Shown here: in pieces, positions 44,192 to 56,800 of the stretch
How positions within the stretch are numbered: position 1 is the first letter of the stretch
Layout of the letters: the number at the start of each line of letters is the position of its first letter
Assembly: GCA_001949185.1 (NCBI GenBank)
Contig: BDGG01000010.1
Coordinates: 1,187,773 to 1,251,772 of the forward strand
Reading direction: 5' to 3'
Length of the DNA stretch: 64,000 nt
Source: Ramazzottius varieornatus
Taxonomy: Eukaryota > Tardigrada > Eutardigrada > Parachela > Ramazzottiidae
The notes under the pieces: generated by a model
The model's database searches: none
Told to the model about the DNA's origin: nothing
Seen by the model: the letters and a program-made list of their open reading frames with translations, nothing else
Translations under genes and position numbers: made by a program

Positions 44192-46103
44192 TCACCGGTT
44201 GTAATCCGCTTCTGGTATTATAGGCGACTCTGCCCTTCCATTTCGTTCTCGGTAATATTCGGACAAGGAACCGGCTGGTGTGGAAGTGGGCGTTGTGTCA
44301 GGCGTCCTGTCTCCCGAACCGGAAGAACCGTGGAGATGGAGACCATTCATCATTCCCGGTAATTCACGAGCGCCATGTTTGTGGGAGGTAGAATGATGAC
44401 TCAGTTCAGGCATAGATTCGTAACGTTTGAAAGAGGATATTTTACGATCAGCAGGTAAATGTTGACCGTTCGACAAGGTTCGCTCGAGCTCGCTCATGTA
44501 AGGTGCCGGTGGTGCCTTATTTGTATTGTTACGTTGACGAGAGTACTCAACATGCTCTTGCTCAACTTTCTTCGCCTTGGCCAGGCCATTCTTGCCGTCC
44601 TTCCTTCTTTCGAAGGTTGTCGCTTCATAATATTGTTCTCGAGGTAAATGAGAACTTGTCATGGCAGGGCTGAAAGAAGTGGAGGTATATTCACTCGACA
44701 CGGGGCTCTTGACGGCAGTCGCGCGTCTTTGGCGGGCTTCATCAAGGAAGAACTCGTCATCGGTATGTCGACTTCCCCGACTGTTGACCCGCGAATACAT
44801 GGGCTTACTGATGCTTGGCTGTGGGCTTTTCAAGTTTCCATAAATGTAGTATTCGCGATCGGAGCCTGTTGTCGAGGCACTTCCTGACCATAGACGTTGT
44901 TTGCTCTGAGCATTATCCCGACGCAGACCATTTGCTGGCGACAGCATTGGCGTGTTTGCATAGCGATAATCCCCATTGGAAACTGGCTTGAATAAGGGCG
45001 TTGCGGTGCGCAGGTAGACAGGGGTAGGTGTGGGAGACCTCCAATCAGAGTACGATGGACGGGGTTGCGGGTACAGGTAAGGGTCAAGATTGACCGAGGA
45101 AGCGGCTGAGTGGGGTACAGGCACTAATTGACCAGGCCGACCATTAACGGGTATCGGCATAATAGCTCGGGATTCGATCGAGCGCGAGCGCGACTTCTTG
45201 CCCATTTTGAAGATGCTCTTCTTCTTGGGGATGACAATGGGAACGAGCTGAGGTACCACGTCAGTGTATAGCCGAAGGTTCATACTGTCAGAGTAGGCGT
45301 GGAAGCAGGCCTTAACTAGAGCGTTGGCTGCCAACTCATTCTTGCAAATGAAACCGTGACATTCGAGCACTTTGATACCGGACGTTCGCCGCATGATGCA
45401 GGTAAAGAGTGGCGGGTGATGAGGCCCGCTGGGAACGGCTTGCGGACTGTCAAGAGGGAAGAATCGCATGGCAATCACATCGGACACGGAGCTTGAAGAA
45501 CTGATGGTGGTCGGCTCGACGAAGCGAACGGCGGCGCAATAATGGAGGGTCTCGATTGGCATAAACTTCGATATCGTCAGTCCCATTGAATCTAGGTATT
45601 CCAATAATATTCCGTTGCTCCATGCCGAAAGCCATGCATCGATCCCAGAGGCGTCAGAAGCCCCGCCTTCTGGGTAGATGTCTTTCAAAGGGTCTTGAAT
45701 TCCCTATCAAGCATCAATAGAATGTTCATATTATTGAAATTCAAAATCGTAAATGAGTTGAACACAGCAGGACCTGGAAGTCGGCAAATGATTTAGGTTA
45801 TTTTTCCAAGTGGCGCACGCTCTCTGCCAATAATGCTGAAAACGTGCGTCGCTTGAGATGACTATCTGCATCGATTTATTTGCCGACGTCCCAATCAGCT
45901 TTTCTAAATTAATATACCTGTAATCCGTCTTTCGTGACTTTAGGTACGGCACATCCCAGATAAAGAACCCGACATCGGCACAACGGCGTAGTCATTACGC
46001 GGAAAAAGCAGGAAATTCCGTCACGGATTGTGGTCAGCGAGGCGTCAAAGTTTGACCGATAGAGGGTAAGTCCTGTTGAGCGATCAAGAGAGGAGGTCTT
46101 CAC
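44192..46103 (-). CDS. PTB/PID-domain protein with long Ser/Pro-rich tail (5' end unresolved)
   Basis: Two exons are clear: about 46103-45918 and 45703-44192, joining in phase. The first carries CFFRVMTTPLCRCRVLYLG, a classic PTB first strand ending in YLG, followed by VPKVTKDGLQ. The second continues GIQDPLKDIYPEGGASD, then TLHYCAAVRF, then LFTCIMRRTSGIKVLECHGF and the helix ANALVKACFHAYSDSM, giving a complete phosphotyrosine-binding-like domain. A basic patch follows (KKKSIFKMGKKSRSRS), then about 330 disordered residues rich in Ser, Pro, Tyr and Arg, ending AESPIIPEADYNR. The first coding exon upstream of 46103 was not found. A candidate starting MADKAGTTTR near 47378 does not fit the splice phase. 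The intron is mostly a family B repeat. Confidence 0.78.
45778..45890. repeat. Family B palindromic repeat (PTB gene intron)
   Basis: Outer ends GTCGGCAAATGAT and ATTTATTTGCCGAC enclose TTTTTCCAAGTGGCGCACGC. It makes up about half of the 214-base intron between the two PTB-gene exons. Confidence 0.78.
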
Positions 46104-47848
46104 TGTTGTTGTTGGTTACATTGTTGCGTCTGTAAGATGCAAATGCATTGGACAAACCAGTAATTCAATCTTGCACAGACAGACACGGAAAATATAGTGT
46201 AGCAAGTGTATTACAGAGAGACAATGTAGATGAGGGTCCCACACGGTACCAGGTAGAGAGAGAGCTGAAGCTTGCTCGTTGCGTTCGAATCCTGTCGTGC
46301 GTGTCTGCTTAATTCGCATCTCTGTAGCTAGTCCGCGATAAAACCTCAAGACTCTCTTTTACTGCTACACAACGTACCGAAAGACTCGAGCCAAAAGAAA
46401 GAATCAGCATGATACTTACATTCAAGGAAGCAGCAGCAATAAAGAGCGCTCTTGTGGAAAGGTATGTTGATGGCCAGCGTAAAAAGCGCTGAGGCTTGCA
46501 ATAGTGTCAGGTACGATCATAATTTCTGATCATGAACATGATTAATCGCTTGACGGAAATAAAGATGGCTTGCTGTATATTCCACACGGTTATGGAGGCT
46601 CCGTGATGGGTGGTAAAAGTCAGGCCAAAAAGTAGTGAGGTATGTGTATGGGCAAAGATAGGTCCTTGGCGGAGGCTTGAAAAGGAACGATAGATATTCA
46701 ACAGGTGGGCTCAAAGCGCCGACTCAGCATCATCAACAAACTTTCTCTTGTTGGAATATTGCATAAAGTGCCAAAGAAACAACACAAGGTGCGCTTAAGA
46801 GATGGATTCATGCAAATATTCACCACACGGAAAATTGCCTACTTGTGATGACTTTACAAGCCATCAAAAAGAAATGTCTTCTAGTCAATAAAGACCTTCG
46901 AATTCGATCATCTTGTCCAACCACCTTTCTGAAGAATAGAAGCGAATGAGAGTAAAAGGCTCAAGAACAAACTTTATGGTCTGCTGCAATGGCGGAGAAT
47001 GGTGCCGATAAGACACGCAACTTTTCTGCTCTCACGTACGGCTGCTTCTCATCATGGCCGCCATCTCTACTTTCACTTTAAGGCTTTAATCTCGGCTCGC
47101 ATGTTGGGGTTAAAAACAGCCGCTGCCGGTCTGGTCCTGCCCAACTGGTTTCCACTGATGTCGCTACCTCGTGTGGCTTGTCATGATGATCGCGTGCGGA
47201 TACGGCTAGCGTACCTATTGATATCTCACCATGACAGTCAGCGTAGGTAGGGGCCACAATCACGCTCTCGTCTGCATGAGCGGGATCGCTGCTGTATTTT
47301 AAAAGAGTGAGATGCAGGGATGCGGAAAGAGTTTATGTACCTGCGAGTGGTGGTACCAGCTTTATCCGCCATGATACGATCTATTAGCTCCAGCCATTTT
47401 GATGGCTTATGCGGGTGCCGCGTGGTCACCTCCGGTATATACGCAGGGAAGTTAACATGATCATGTAACCAGTGCTGCCACCTTCATAGCGGCAACTTTC
47501 TTCAGAATCTGACAGTCAACAGAGTCGAATCTCTTAAGCTCGGGGTGGCCACATGATAGTAGCAGAATGTTTCATTGTTTATTAGAGTCGTCTACGATAC
47601 GGGAAAGTTAGCTCAGTTTAGACTCACAAAAAGTTTTGATGATTATAAACTCTAAGGCACCGTAAATCACAAAGGAAGTCACCGTCAGTTCGTTAGAAAT
47701 TCGTTACGATTTGATTATGGTTGGAGCAAGTAAGACTGTAGCAGGTAGAGACTCTGTGGTAATTCATTCTAAATATCAGTAGAAAACGGCAAGGTAATAG
47801 TAAAGCAGACAGCACCATGCAAAAGCTACAATGGTTAGCAAGCTTCGA
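46104..47848. other. Upstream region of the PTB gene, no proven exon
   Basis: 1.7 kb between the first certain exon of the PTB gene and the stop of the giant gene, both minus strand. It should hold the missing 5' exon(s) and promoter of the PTB gene. A short frame MADKAGTTTR at about 47378-47347 ends at a plausible GTACAT donor but is out of phase with the next exon. Confidence 0.4.
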
Positions 47849-50800
47849 TCACGCATCAGTTCCGGCCACTGAAATGATGTCTTCCTCCTCCTCTTCAACC
47901 CGGCGTATTGTTCTAAAAATCAAGAGAAGCAACACAGGGTTACCGAAGGACTACACAGGAAGTTTAAAATAACTGGTACCTTGTCGTGGTAGTCTCTTCA
48001 ATAACAGCATCTGACAAACTCCACTGGTCCTCATCACGATGCTGCAGTTGGGCCAGGATGCGGTCTGTCGGCTGGGCTGCGTGAAGCTCCATAGCCATGT
48101 CTTCCGCAGGCATATCCTCTTCCCGTACTGCGACTTCTTTCCACTCTCCGTTCACTAACTTGCGAACTACTGTTCGCTTTGTCCGCTTGGTTTCTGGTGA
48201 AACCGTATCGCCCCGCCTACAAATGTACAATTCCAAAAAATGGCGATCAGAATTTTCTGGCACGGATTTACACGTTCTGGTTTTTATTTTTTTTGTTAAA
48301 GTTACCTGGCAAAGGAGAAATCTTTGACTTCTTCCTCAGCGCCATCGGTACGTTTCAACTTCGTGTTAGATCGACTGAGCTCTTCCATACTAAGCACCAT
48401 ATCATCATTGCTTCGTGTTATGTCTCCAAAGTTCGAACCTTCCATTCTTCTTGTATGCGCCAAGCTGGGCATGCTTTGCGACATGGTCGATAGCAAGTTG
48501 GAGTTCCCGGCGGATGCCGACTCTATCGCTTCCAACATGGCCTGTTCACTATGGAACCTGCTTTCCTCAATCACTTCCTTCGTCTCGGTTGTATGCTTCC
48601 TGAACCCTTTATTGAAGCTACTATCGTTCTTGGAAGACGTGTTTGTGGTCGCTGCGGACGACAATGCTCCAACGTTCCCCCACTTCCTCAAGGAGGATGG
48701 CGAGCCATCAGACTGCTGTGCGGCTCTTCGGTCAGTGGCAATCCTTTCAAGCGCCGCCTCTAGGGGGTCCTCTTCGGGAAGTTCTTCCAGCTGTCTGGGT
48801 TTTGGCTGGACTGGTTCCTTCTTCGCGTATTTATCTGACCGGAAGTATTGCTGCTGAGGTTGCGATCGTCGTTTTCGCTCTTCGACGAGACGAACCCATT
48901 CTGGAACTGTCTGGTCGGACTTGTGTTCGTCGGCAAAGCTGACTATCTTCTCCGTTCGCTCTTCTTTCTTCTTGATGGTTGTCTCATGCTGTTCATCGAA
49001 GCGTTCTTCTCGAGAGGTTGTTCGGAATTTGTTCTGACTTGCGGACGAGCCGAAAGAACGGTCGCTGACGTTGCTGTATTGACTGGCAGAGGATGTTGGT
49101 CGGCCATCGGCTTGAGGAGAAGTCTTACCGGGAGGGATGTTCGACTTGTTCTGCGAGGTCTGCTTGTCATCACGGCTCGTACTCGTCCTCGTATAATTTT
49201 CCGTCTTCGTATCACCGCGGTAGTTACCTGAAGGAATAAAACGTGAAGTAATAGTGCTAACAAACTCAGCAGAATTGTTTTCCCAGTGGCGCATATTACA
49301 GTGCTGTTGGCTGAAATCATGCGCCACTTAGAAACACAATCTGAGTGTGAATACACTTACTGCCTTGGTCGGAAGTAGGCTTTGATGTTGTCGTTTTGTT
49401 AGATGAACCCATTTTCATGGCTTCCGTTCGTCTCTTCAGCTCGTCTTCGGCTTCCGCCACTTCGAACATGGCTGGAATCAATGACGGGTCAGTGCCACGA
49501 GGGACAGTCAGTTCGCCATGCCGACGTGTGATGGTCTCCGTTAGCGTCATCCGGGTCTCCTCCACGATTTCCTGACCAGGTGGCCGGCCAGCATCGGAAC
49601 CAGGTTCCTCAACGATCGGGTACTCGCACTTCCAGTTGGCGGGAGGCTCCTTGACGTCAGTTGGCGGACGCGCGACTGTAGTCTTCTCTAACCACTTGGA
49701 GGTTTCATCGGCGATTCTTTGGCTTTCTTCGTACGAGCTGTCCATCTCTTGCCGTCGACGGATGACATTCTCGGTAATGCGTTCATGGATCTCTTCTTCG
49801 GGAGAATAGACGTTACCGCGTAGCTCGTGACGGTGAGCCGAGTCGACTGGGAACGATGCTTCGATTGGCTGGAGAGGCTTCTTGGTACCGGTAGTCTGAA
49901 CGTTCTTTTCGTACACCGAACGACCCCAGTCGGTCTTCTTCCAAGCGGTACTTGTGGAACCCAGGTCTCTCACACCTGAGAATAAATCATAATGTCAGAC
50001 AGTTCCACCACGAGTAACGAACCAAATTATTTCCCCGTATGAGGGTCCAGCAGAGAAACTCGACCAGATTGTTTTTTTTTCGAAGTGGCGCACGATTCTG
50101 GTTTTATTGGATGAAAGGGAGCGCCACCAAGCAAACAGTCTTGTCGAGTTTAGTTAGTCCTGTTTACAGCTTTGTTAGAACCAAGCTAAGTTAGAAGTTC
50201 CCGACAAGACCTTACCCGGTAGAGGAGTATTATCTCGCGAGGTGGTATCTCGTGGGGGTGTGGCAGCTGGTGCTGGAATAGGCGTGATGGGTGGCGTCGA
50301 CCACGGTGGCGTTGCTGACAGGCGCTTGGGAGTATCTGGTGACGTCGACGAACTCTCTTGACGACGCGATTCTATCTGATTAATTTCCAGCTGATGGGTA
50401 GATTCAGCCATTTTGCGATACGTCTCTGAGCCGTCCAAGGTAGCCTGGTATGTGAAGCCATACCTGCCCAGCTCTTGAGACATGGGAGACCCATGACCGT
50501 CCACGATGGCTTCATACATGAAGCCGGATGTGTCAGTCATGGGTGGAGTACTTATCTGTGGGCTAGCCGTGTAACGGAAACCGCTACCAGTAGCAGGTGA
50601 GTATGGACGTGGAAGTGGCGGCGAAGGTGCCATGAGCAGTATTTGTGACTTGATGCGAGGGTTGATGTTCATGTTGATGGCGGAGACCTCCAGGTCCACC
50701 GCGTCATCTTCCAGGTGCGTCGTCTGCTCCGACAGGTAGCGCTTCTGTTGCAAAGACACTTCCTTGTCCCGTGGGTACATACCTGTAAATAATCAAGCAA

Positions 50801-53800
50801 TCAAGCCTAGGTGTAAAGTGCAGAAAGTGTGTGTTGTGAACGCAGTGCAGTGCAACAGGTGCTGAGTGACGGAAGAAGGAAGACGAAAAAACCCCGATCA
50901 ACTGACGAATATTCGACGTTAAAGTGCGGAAGATGTTTGCGATTTGATCAGAGAATGTCGAGTGCAGAATAAAGAAAGATGGCCGGCGCAAGTGTGGAAA
51001 AGTGAGTGGTGCAGTCAAATGCTTTCGCATTACCGTGTGAACAGGTTATGATGCTGGTAAAGACGTCATCTTACGTGCAAGAAAAGGCCTGACTAACGTT
51101 GGTATGCGGATGTACTCCGTGTACTGAACGGGAGGAAGGTCCATGAAGTACCGTCGTCGCTGTTCAGCAATGACTTCCGTCCTGTACAGCAACCCCGCAG
51201 TCATGTCAATGCGGCCAGCATCTGCCTCCTCTAGCTCCTCTTGGTACTTCCGCTTGAGCAAAGGCGACATAAGACTTCTTTGGACCTTCCGCGCTTCTTC
51301 CTTCTGAAGCCGCAAACTTCGCCGGAGGAATATTTCCGACTTCAATTCTTCCACTTGAACCGGGCTCAGTGGCTGTGTTGGGAAAGTTGGGGTTACCGGA
51401 CTTATCACTCCCCGCAAGGCTGAGCCAGAACGATGCTCCACAATGTCATTCAGTGCGTGGTTATTCTCCAGCATATTACGTTCGTTTTCCGCAGTTATCA
51501 AAGTATTGTTCTCTTCCCAGTCTCTCGAGAAGCTTAATTCCTCTTCTTCGTCATCGTCACTGTCACCCTTGTCAAACGTCAAGTCTGAATCTGGATCCGC
51601 GAACTGTGGAACTAAGTTGGCATACCGAGTAAAGTTCGAACCTTCCAGGCGTTCTTCGTACGTCGCAGTGCCAAGGAAACCTCCTCTCACACCCGCGCTC
51701 TGAAAAGGCCGAATTTTACGACGATCACTATCTTCAGAAAGAACTTCATCAGAGTCCAAGTCATCGTCCGTAGCGCCTCCAAGCCCGTTCGCTCTCTTGT
51801 CGAGGAGTTTCTTGTACCGGTCCACTTCTCGTAGCCGATCTTCGTAGGTCGCCACGCCCAAGAACCACGGCTGCTGTAACTTATCATTTTCATTCCAGAA
51901 ATATTCCGCTTTGTTTCGCCGTTCATCGTTATTCCAAACGAAGTCTAGGTCGGCAGCGCGGAGAAGGCTCCTGGAAGCTACTTCGGGAGCTACAGAAGCC
52001 AAAGACCGGAAGTCTTTTGGGTCTTCAGGTTCTTCGCGCTGGTTCACGACGCTGTTGATATATTCGGAATAGTTGATTGATCTTTCTGGACTCATGATAC
52101 GCCGGAACCACACTCGGTCTTTTGTACCAGAAGGCATCAGAGGTGGACTGACTATTCGACCGAAGTCCACCGACAGTCTGCGTGGGTCTGTACGACTCAA
52201 CCTGGCCGAAGCCCTGACTTCCGCATACGAGAAGTAGTTGTCTTCCTCGCCGCTTTCATCACTCTCACTGTCGGTGAACCAGCCAGACTGTCCATGGATG
52301 TCGCGTTCAGAGGGCAAACCTTGGTAAGGGGACCTCGAGGAAGCCCGAAGTCGGTCTGAGTATGGCGCGATGTCCACTAGACCTGTTGCACTGCTGCGAC
52401 CTGTTTCGTCATACTTACCATGGACAACGTGTCTCTCGTTTCGATCATAGGAAATTTCACTTCGGTCGTGCGATGTCTCTCCTGTCTGAAGATGACGAGT
52501 CTTTTCGATCCATTCGGCTCGTTCTTCCTTCTTGTCGAATTTCTTCCGAGCTTCTTCCATGAAACCTTGAAAGAAAAACTTGGTATATTTCAAATCTATA
52601 AAATGTTCGACAAACCGTAACGCGTTTCTCGGACAAACAAATATTCGCGAGGTATCAAAATATACTTTTAGTGTTTCAATAAGAAATGTTCGAATATTTG
52701 AAGAGTAAAATTCATCAAGTTTGTCCTTACTTGTTTCGGTTCTCTCGACTGTTTCAGTTTCGGACGTTTTCTCCCAGATACCACGGTCATTTATCCGGCC
52801 TTTAGTCCGTTTGTTCTCTTGCTCGCGTCCAGTTTTGAGCAAATAGTCCACATCGATCTCCTCTTCCTCGTTCTTTTCATACCTCTCCACAGTCTTGCGC
52901 CGTTCTTCGGCGCGCTTCTTCTCTTCCTGCTTGCGCCTTGCCTTGATCAGGTAGTCCACTTCCTCTTCTTCCTCTTCGCTCAGCTCATCCCGGTCCAAGA
53001 TCTTAACCCTCTTTCGAGGTGGAGGCGGAGGGAAGATCTCAGCTACGGCAATCAGCAACTGTTCTTGTTGGTCCTCCGTTAATGGTGGAGTTATCTGAAG
53101 AGTGGCGTAAAGGAGCTGCTTGTGCTGTTTGAGCGTCAACCCAGGAACAATATCGGCGCTGATGGTAGCCAACTGTTGTTGCTGTTCCACAGTCAGCGGT
53201 GGTGTGATTTCTTTACCTGCAAAACGACACCTGATAAGATACTGTCCTCCCCTCACAAACCTGCAAACACGTAAATGAACGGCCACAGTGATGTTCCTGT
53301 GTGCAAGTGCATGAGCAACTGGTACGTTTATGTTGGCCGTTCTTTTATGTCGTGACTGGTTATAAATCTTGGGATCACTTACCTTCGAGAAGTTGTCGTT
53401 GTTGATTGATGCTCAAAGCAGGATGGATCATGACCAGCGCATTCAGCAGCGACCTCTGCTGTTCGGCAGTCAGCGGTGGGAAGATCTCCACGCTGGCTAT
53501 GAGGAGTTGGTGTTGTTGTTTGGGTGTCAAAGGTGGGATGATTTCGATGAAGGCTGTCAGTAAGGCTTGTTGGACATCAAGGTCGATCTTGGTTTCGGTA
53601 GTATCGATCTGCTCCACGTCAAGAGGAAGGCCGTGCGGGACTACCGCCTGTGGATTCAGCGTAGCGGTGTACAGGTAACCGTACGTGCCTAGCGCCTTCT
53701 GCAGGTGACCGGCGTGCTCTGTGTCGAGCTTCTCACTCCAAGTCTTGCGGGGAATGCGACCAGAAGGCTTGGGAAGCGGGCGAGCCGGCTCTTCTCTGGG

Positions 53801-56800
53801 CCGCTCAAGCTGCAACAGGGATCAAATTCTCACAAAGTAATCTTTCTACGAATTTTCCAGCAGAAGTGAAAATACTATGCAGCAGAAGTGAAAATACTAT
53901 CCTTACCTGCACGTCTTGCTGAGCCCGTTTCGGTTGAGGTACTGCATGTCTCTGTAAGCTGGATTTCCACCTTTCTTCCTCTTCGGGTGTGTCGAAGTGG
54001 ATCTCGGAGAGTTCTGTGCGGTCAGCTGTAAAGATGAACGGCTCAGTTTATGGTGTTCCAGTTACCTGCCAGGAAAGGTAACACGACTTACCTTGTCCTT
54101 TTGGTGCTCTGCTGAAGTCATTACGTTGATTACGCTTGGGTGGTGGCGGAGGGGGCTGCCCAATAGTGGCCTCCACCTTCTCTAGAGATTTCACCTTCCG
54201 GTCCTCCACCTTAGCTTTTGACAGCGTCTCGAAAGGCTGCCTCGTGACATTCGGCCTCTGTGGCTGTGGTTTCTCGTGTTCCTCCCATGAGCCCGAAATC
54301 AGACTTAACCTATCCTCCTGGTCTTCCCCGTAATGGAACGTGGGTATCTCTTCCACCGTCGAGGGTTTCTGTTTCTTCGGTGGGACTATTTCAGCCGAAG
54401 CCGACAGATGAGTCTGTTTCTCGACTTTTGCTTGCCTCGCACCCGGAGGAGTTATCTCGGCCGAAGCTACGACGTGGGTTGGAGGAACGATCTCGGCTGT
54501 GGCTGTCAGTTCCGGGTGGCGAGGTGGCGTGGCTGCACGGACTTCACCGATACTGGAGACGTCGTCTGGTATCTCGGAAGGAGCTTTGCCTTCTTTGATA
54601 TACCAGTCGATCTTCTCAACGGTCTCTTCGATGGTCTCCACTGGGCGTTCGCTCTCGATGACGTGGAACTCGATGGAAGGCTCGAACTCGGGTTTCTTCG
54701 GTTCAATGGTGGCTTTGTAGGTGTAACCGTAGAGTCCGAGAGACTGAGGGAGCGGTTCGCCTGTTGGTTCGGGGACAATCGTCTCTAGATGCACGTGCTT
54801 CTCCACCCGACCGGAAGTTGGCGGTAACGGTGCTGGTGGTGGTTTTTCCATCTAAAAAAAATCACAGTTTATTTTGATGTCAGGTTGAATTTAAGAAATA
54901 GTTTGGCTTCACATACATACCTGCAGCAGCTGTTCCACACGCTCTCGTTTCTGGCGACCTTGAAGAGCCACAGAAGTCTCGAAGATATGAGGTTCTTCGG
55001 GCACGAGGCCGACCTCGTCATGGTAGACAGCTGCGCCTGTGAAAAATAGTACAGCGATCGATGTTTGCAGTATACAAAGCAGTTGTCAGAAGTGAAAAGA
55101 TTTCTTACTGTCAATAGCTGCTGTCATAGACACTGTCCTGGGCGGTGGGGGGATGATTTCAGTTGCAGCAATAATCTTAGCTGACGGTGGAATGACTTCC
55201 GCCTTGGCCACCACCTTTGGTTGTTCCCGATGTATTACGTACTCTTCGGCCTTCTCCACTTCCTGCACTTGTTCATGAACAACCTTGGGCTGCTCGCGTT
55301 TTATGATGTACTCTTCGAACTTCTTCACTTCTTGGACGCGTTCGTGGACGACGCGAGGTGGTTGTGGAGTGGGCGGTATGATGTCGGTCAGAGCAGTCAA
55401 GCGAGTGTCTTCCCTGCGTTCTTCCACGATTCTTTCAAACTTCTTGGTCTCTTCTCGGGGCTTGACATATTGTGGAACGATGGGCTGCGTGACGACTGTG
55501 GACTCTGATGGTGTGGAAATGGGGCGTGGTGGTATGAGAACTGGCGGTTGCGAAGGCGGCTCGTCGATACCGAAGATCAGAGCGACGTCATGTTGAGCAG
55601 GTATCACGCGCGTTTCTACAAAGAAACTCGTTAGAATATTACAATAAAATTTAGACAGTATTTTCTCCTTTTTTTGAATAAACGGTTCCATTTATGATAC
55701 TTAATTGAGCTATTTAACCTATCTTGAATATATGTGGGCACGAGTACCTTCGAATGTGAACTTTTCCACAGGTAATGGCTCGAATGGTGGCGCTGTTTCG
55801 TAATCTTCCAGACCAAGGGTGACACTAACGTCTTTCTTCACTTCGCGCTCTTCCTGGAAGACGATTTTTTCCTGAGGAGGCGGCTCATAGTAAACGTCTT
55901 CGTTGAGGCCAACCACCATATCGACTTGTCTTTCATGCTTCCTTTCTTCCTCGAACCGGAAGGTGTTGGCCTCAATGGGTCGCCGAGAAACCTCCTAGAA
56001 GCAAAAACCGCTGAAGTCACTTTCTGCGGCTTGTCGTTTTTATTTAATCCTTACCATTTTTTTGACTTCTTCTTGAAGACCAATATTGACAGACACATCG
56101 CGCGCCGGTTGAGGCCTTTCTTCTGCGAAGACGATCTTTTCCTGCCTGTCTACTGTCCTGGTTGTTTCCGTAGTAGTCGGTGGCGACGGAACATACGGTC
56201 GAGGTTTATCAAGGCCTAATATCATGTTGACATCTTTGGTATGTCTACGTTCCTCCTGGAAGGTGATCTTCTCGTCTGGCTTTTCCTGTTGGCCAGTCCA
56301 GGTATACTCGCGGACGTGCTTACCCTTTCCTGGTATATCGTAGCTGACAGAGATCTGTCGGACATTCTCGCGGCGTTCTTGGTACTGGACTTGCTCTTTG
56401 GCGGACTGCTTGTAGCCTTTCGACTCCGTTACACGGGTAAATCCTGATCTGGAACCTTTCTCACTTTGGTGTACGACATCTTTCTCTATGGGCTGAGCAA
56501 AGGATAGGAGTGGCCGGTCACCGGGTTCGGTGACTATCCCGTGGACAGGCTTGTCTTCGCCGTTGACCGTTATGACGGTACTTCCGGCTATCGTGGCGAT
56601 TTCTTCGATGCGCGGAGTTGGGCTAGTGACGTTCTCCCTTGCGTAGTGAATGTTCACATTCCTACCGAACGAAGAAAAAATCAACTGGGATGAAATGCCG
56701 GGGGCAGACCTCAATTCAGCCAACTTTCAGGCACCTACATACAGAGAGCCCAGCTTCTGTCGGTAGTTACTGGTATGCAGGTGCGTGAAAAATGGCAATT

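Noticed and set aside
47347-47378. MADKAGTTTR as first exon of the second PTB gene
   Set aside because: Its donor leaves two bases of a codon, and no acceptor in the next exon restores the frame without a stop. It could still be a 5' exon if an intermediate exon exists, but that is not shown.
52567-52730. Continuous coding through the segment between giant-gene exons 23 and 24
   Set aside because: The frame happens to stay open, but it is flanked by consensus GTAAGG and TTTCAAG sites in matching phase and its composition (Phe/Ile-rich) differs from the exons, so it is an intron.
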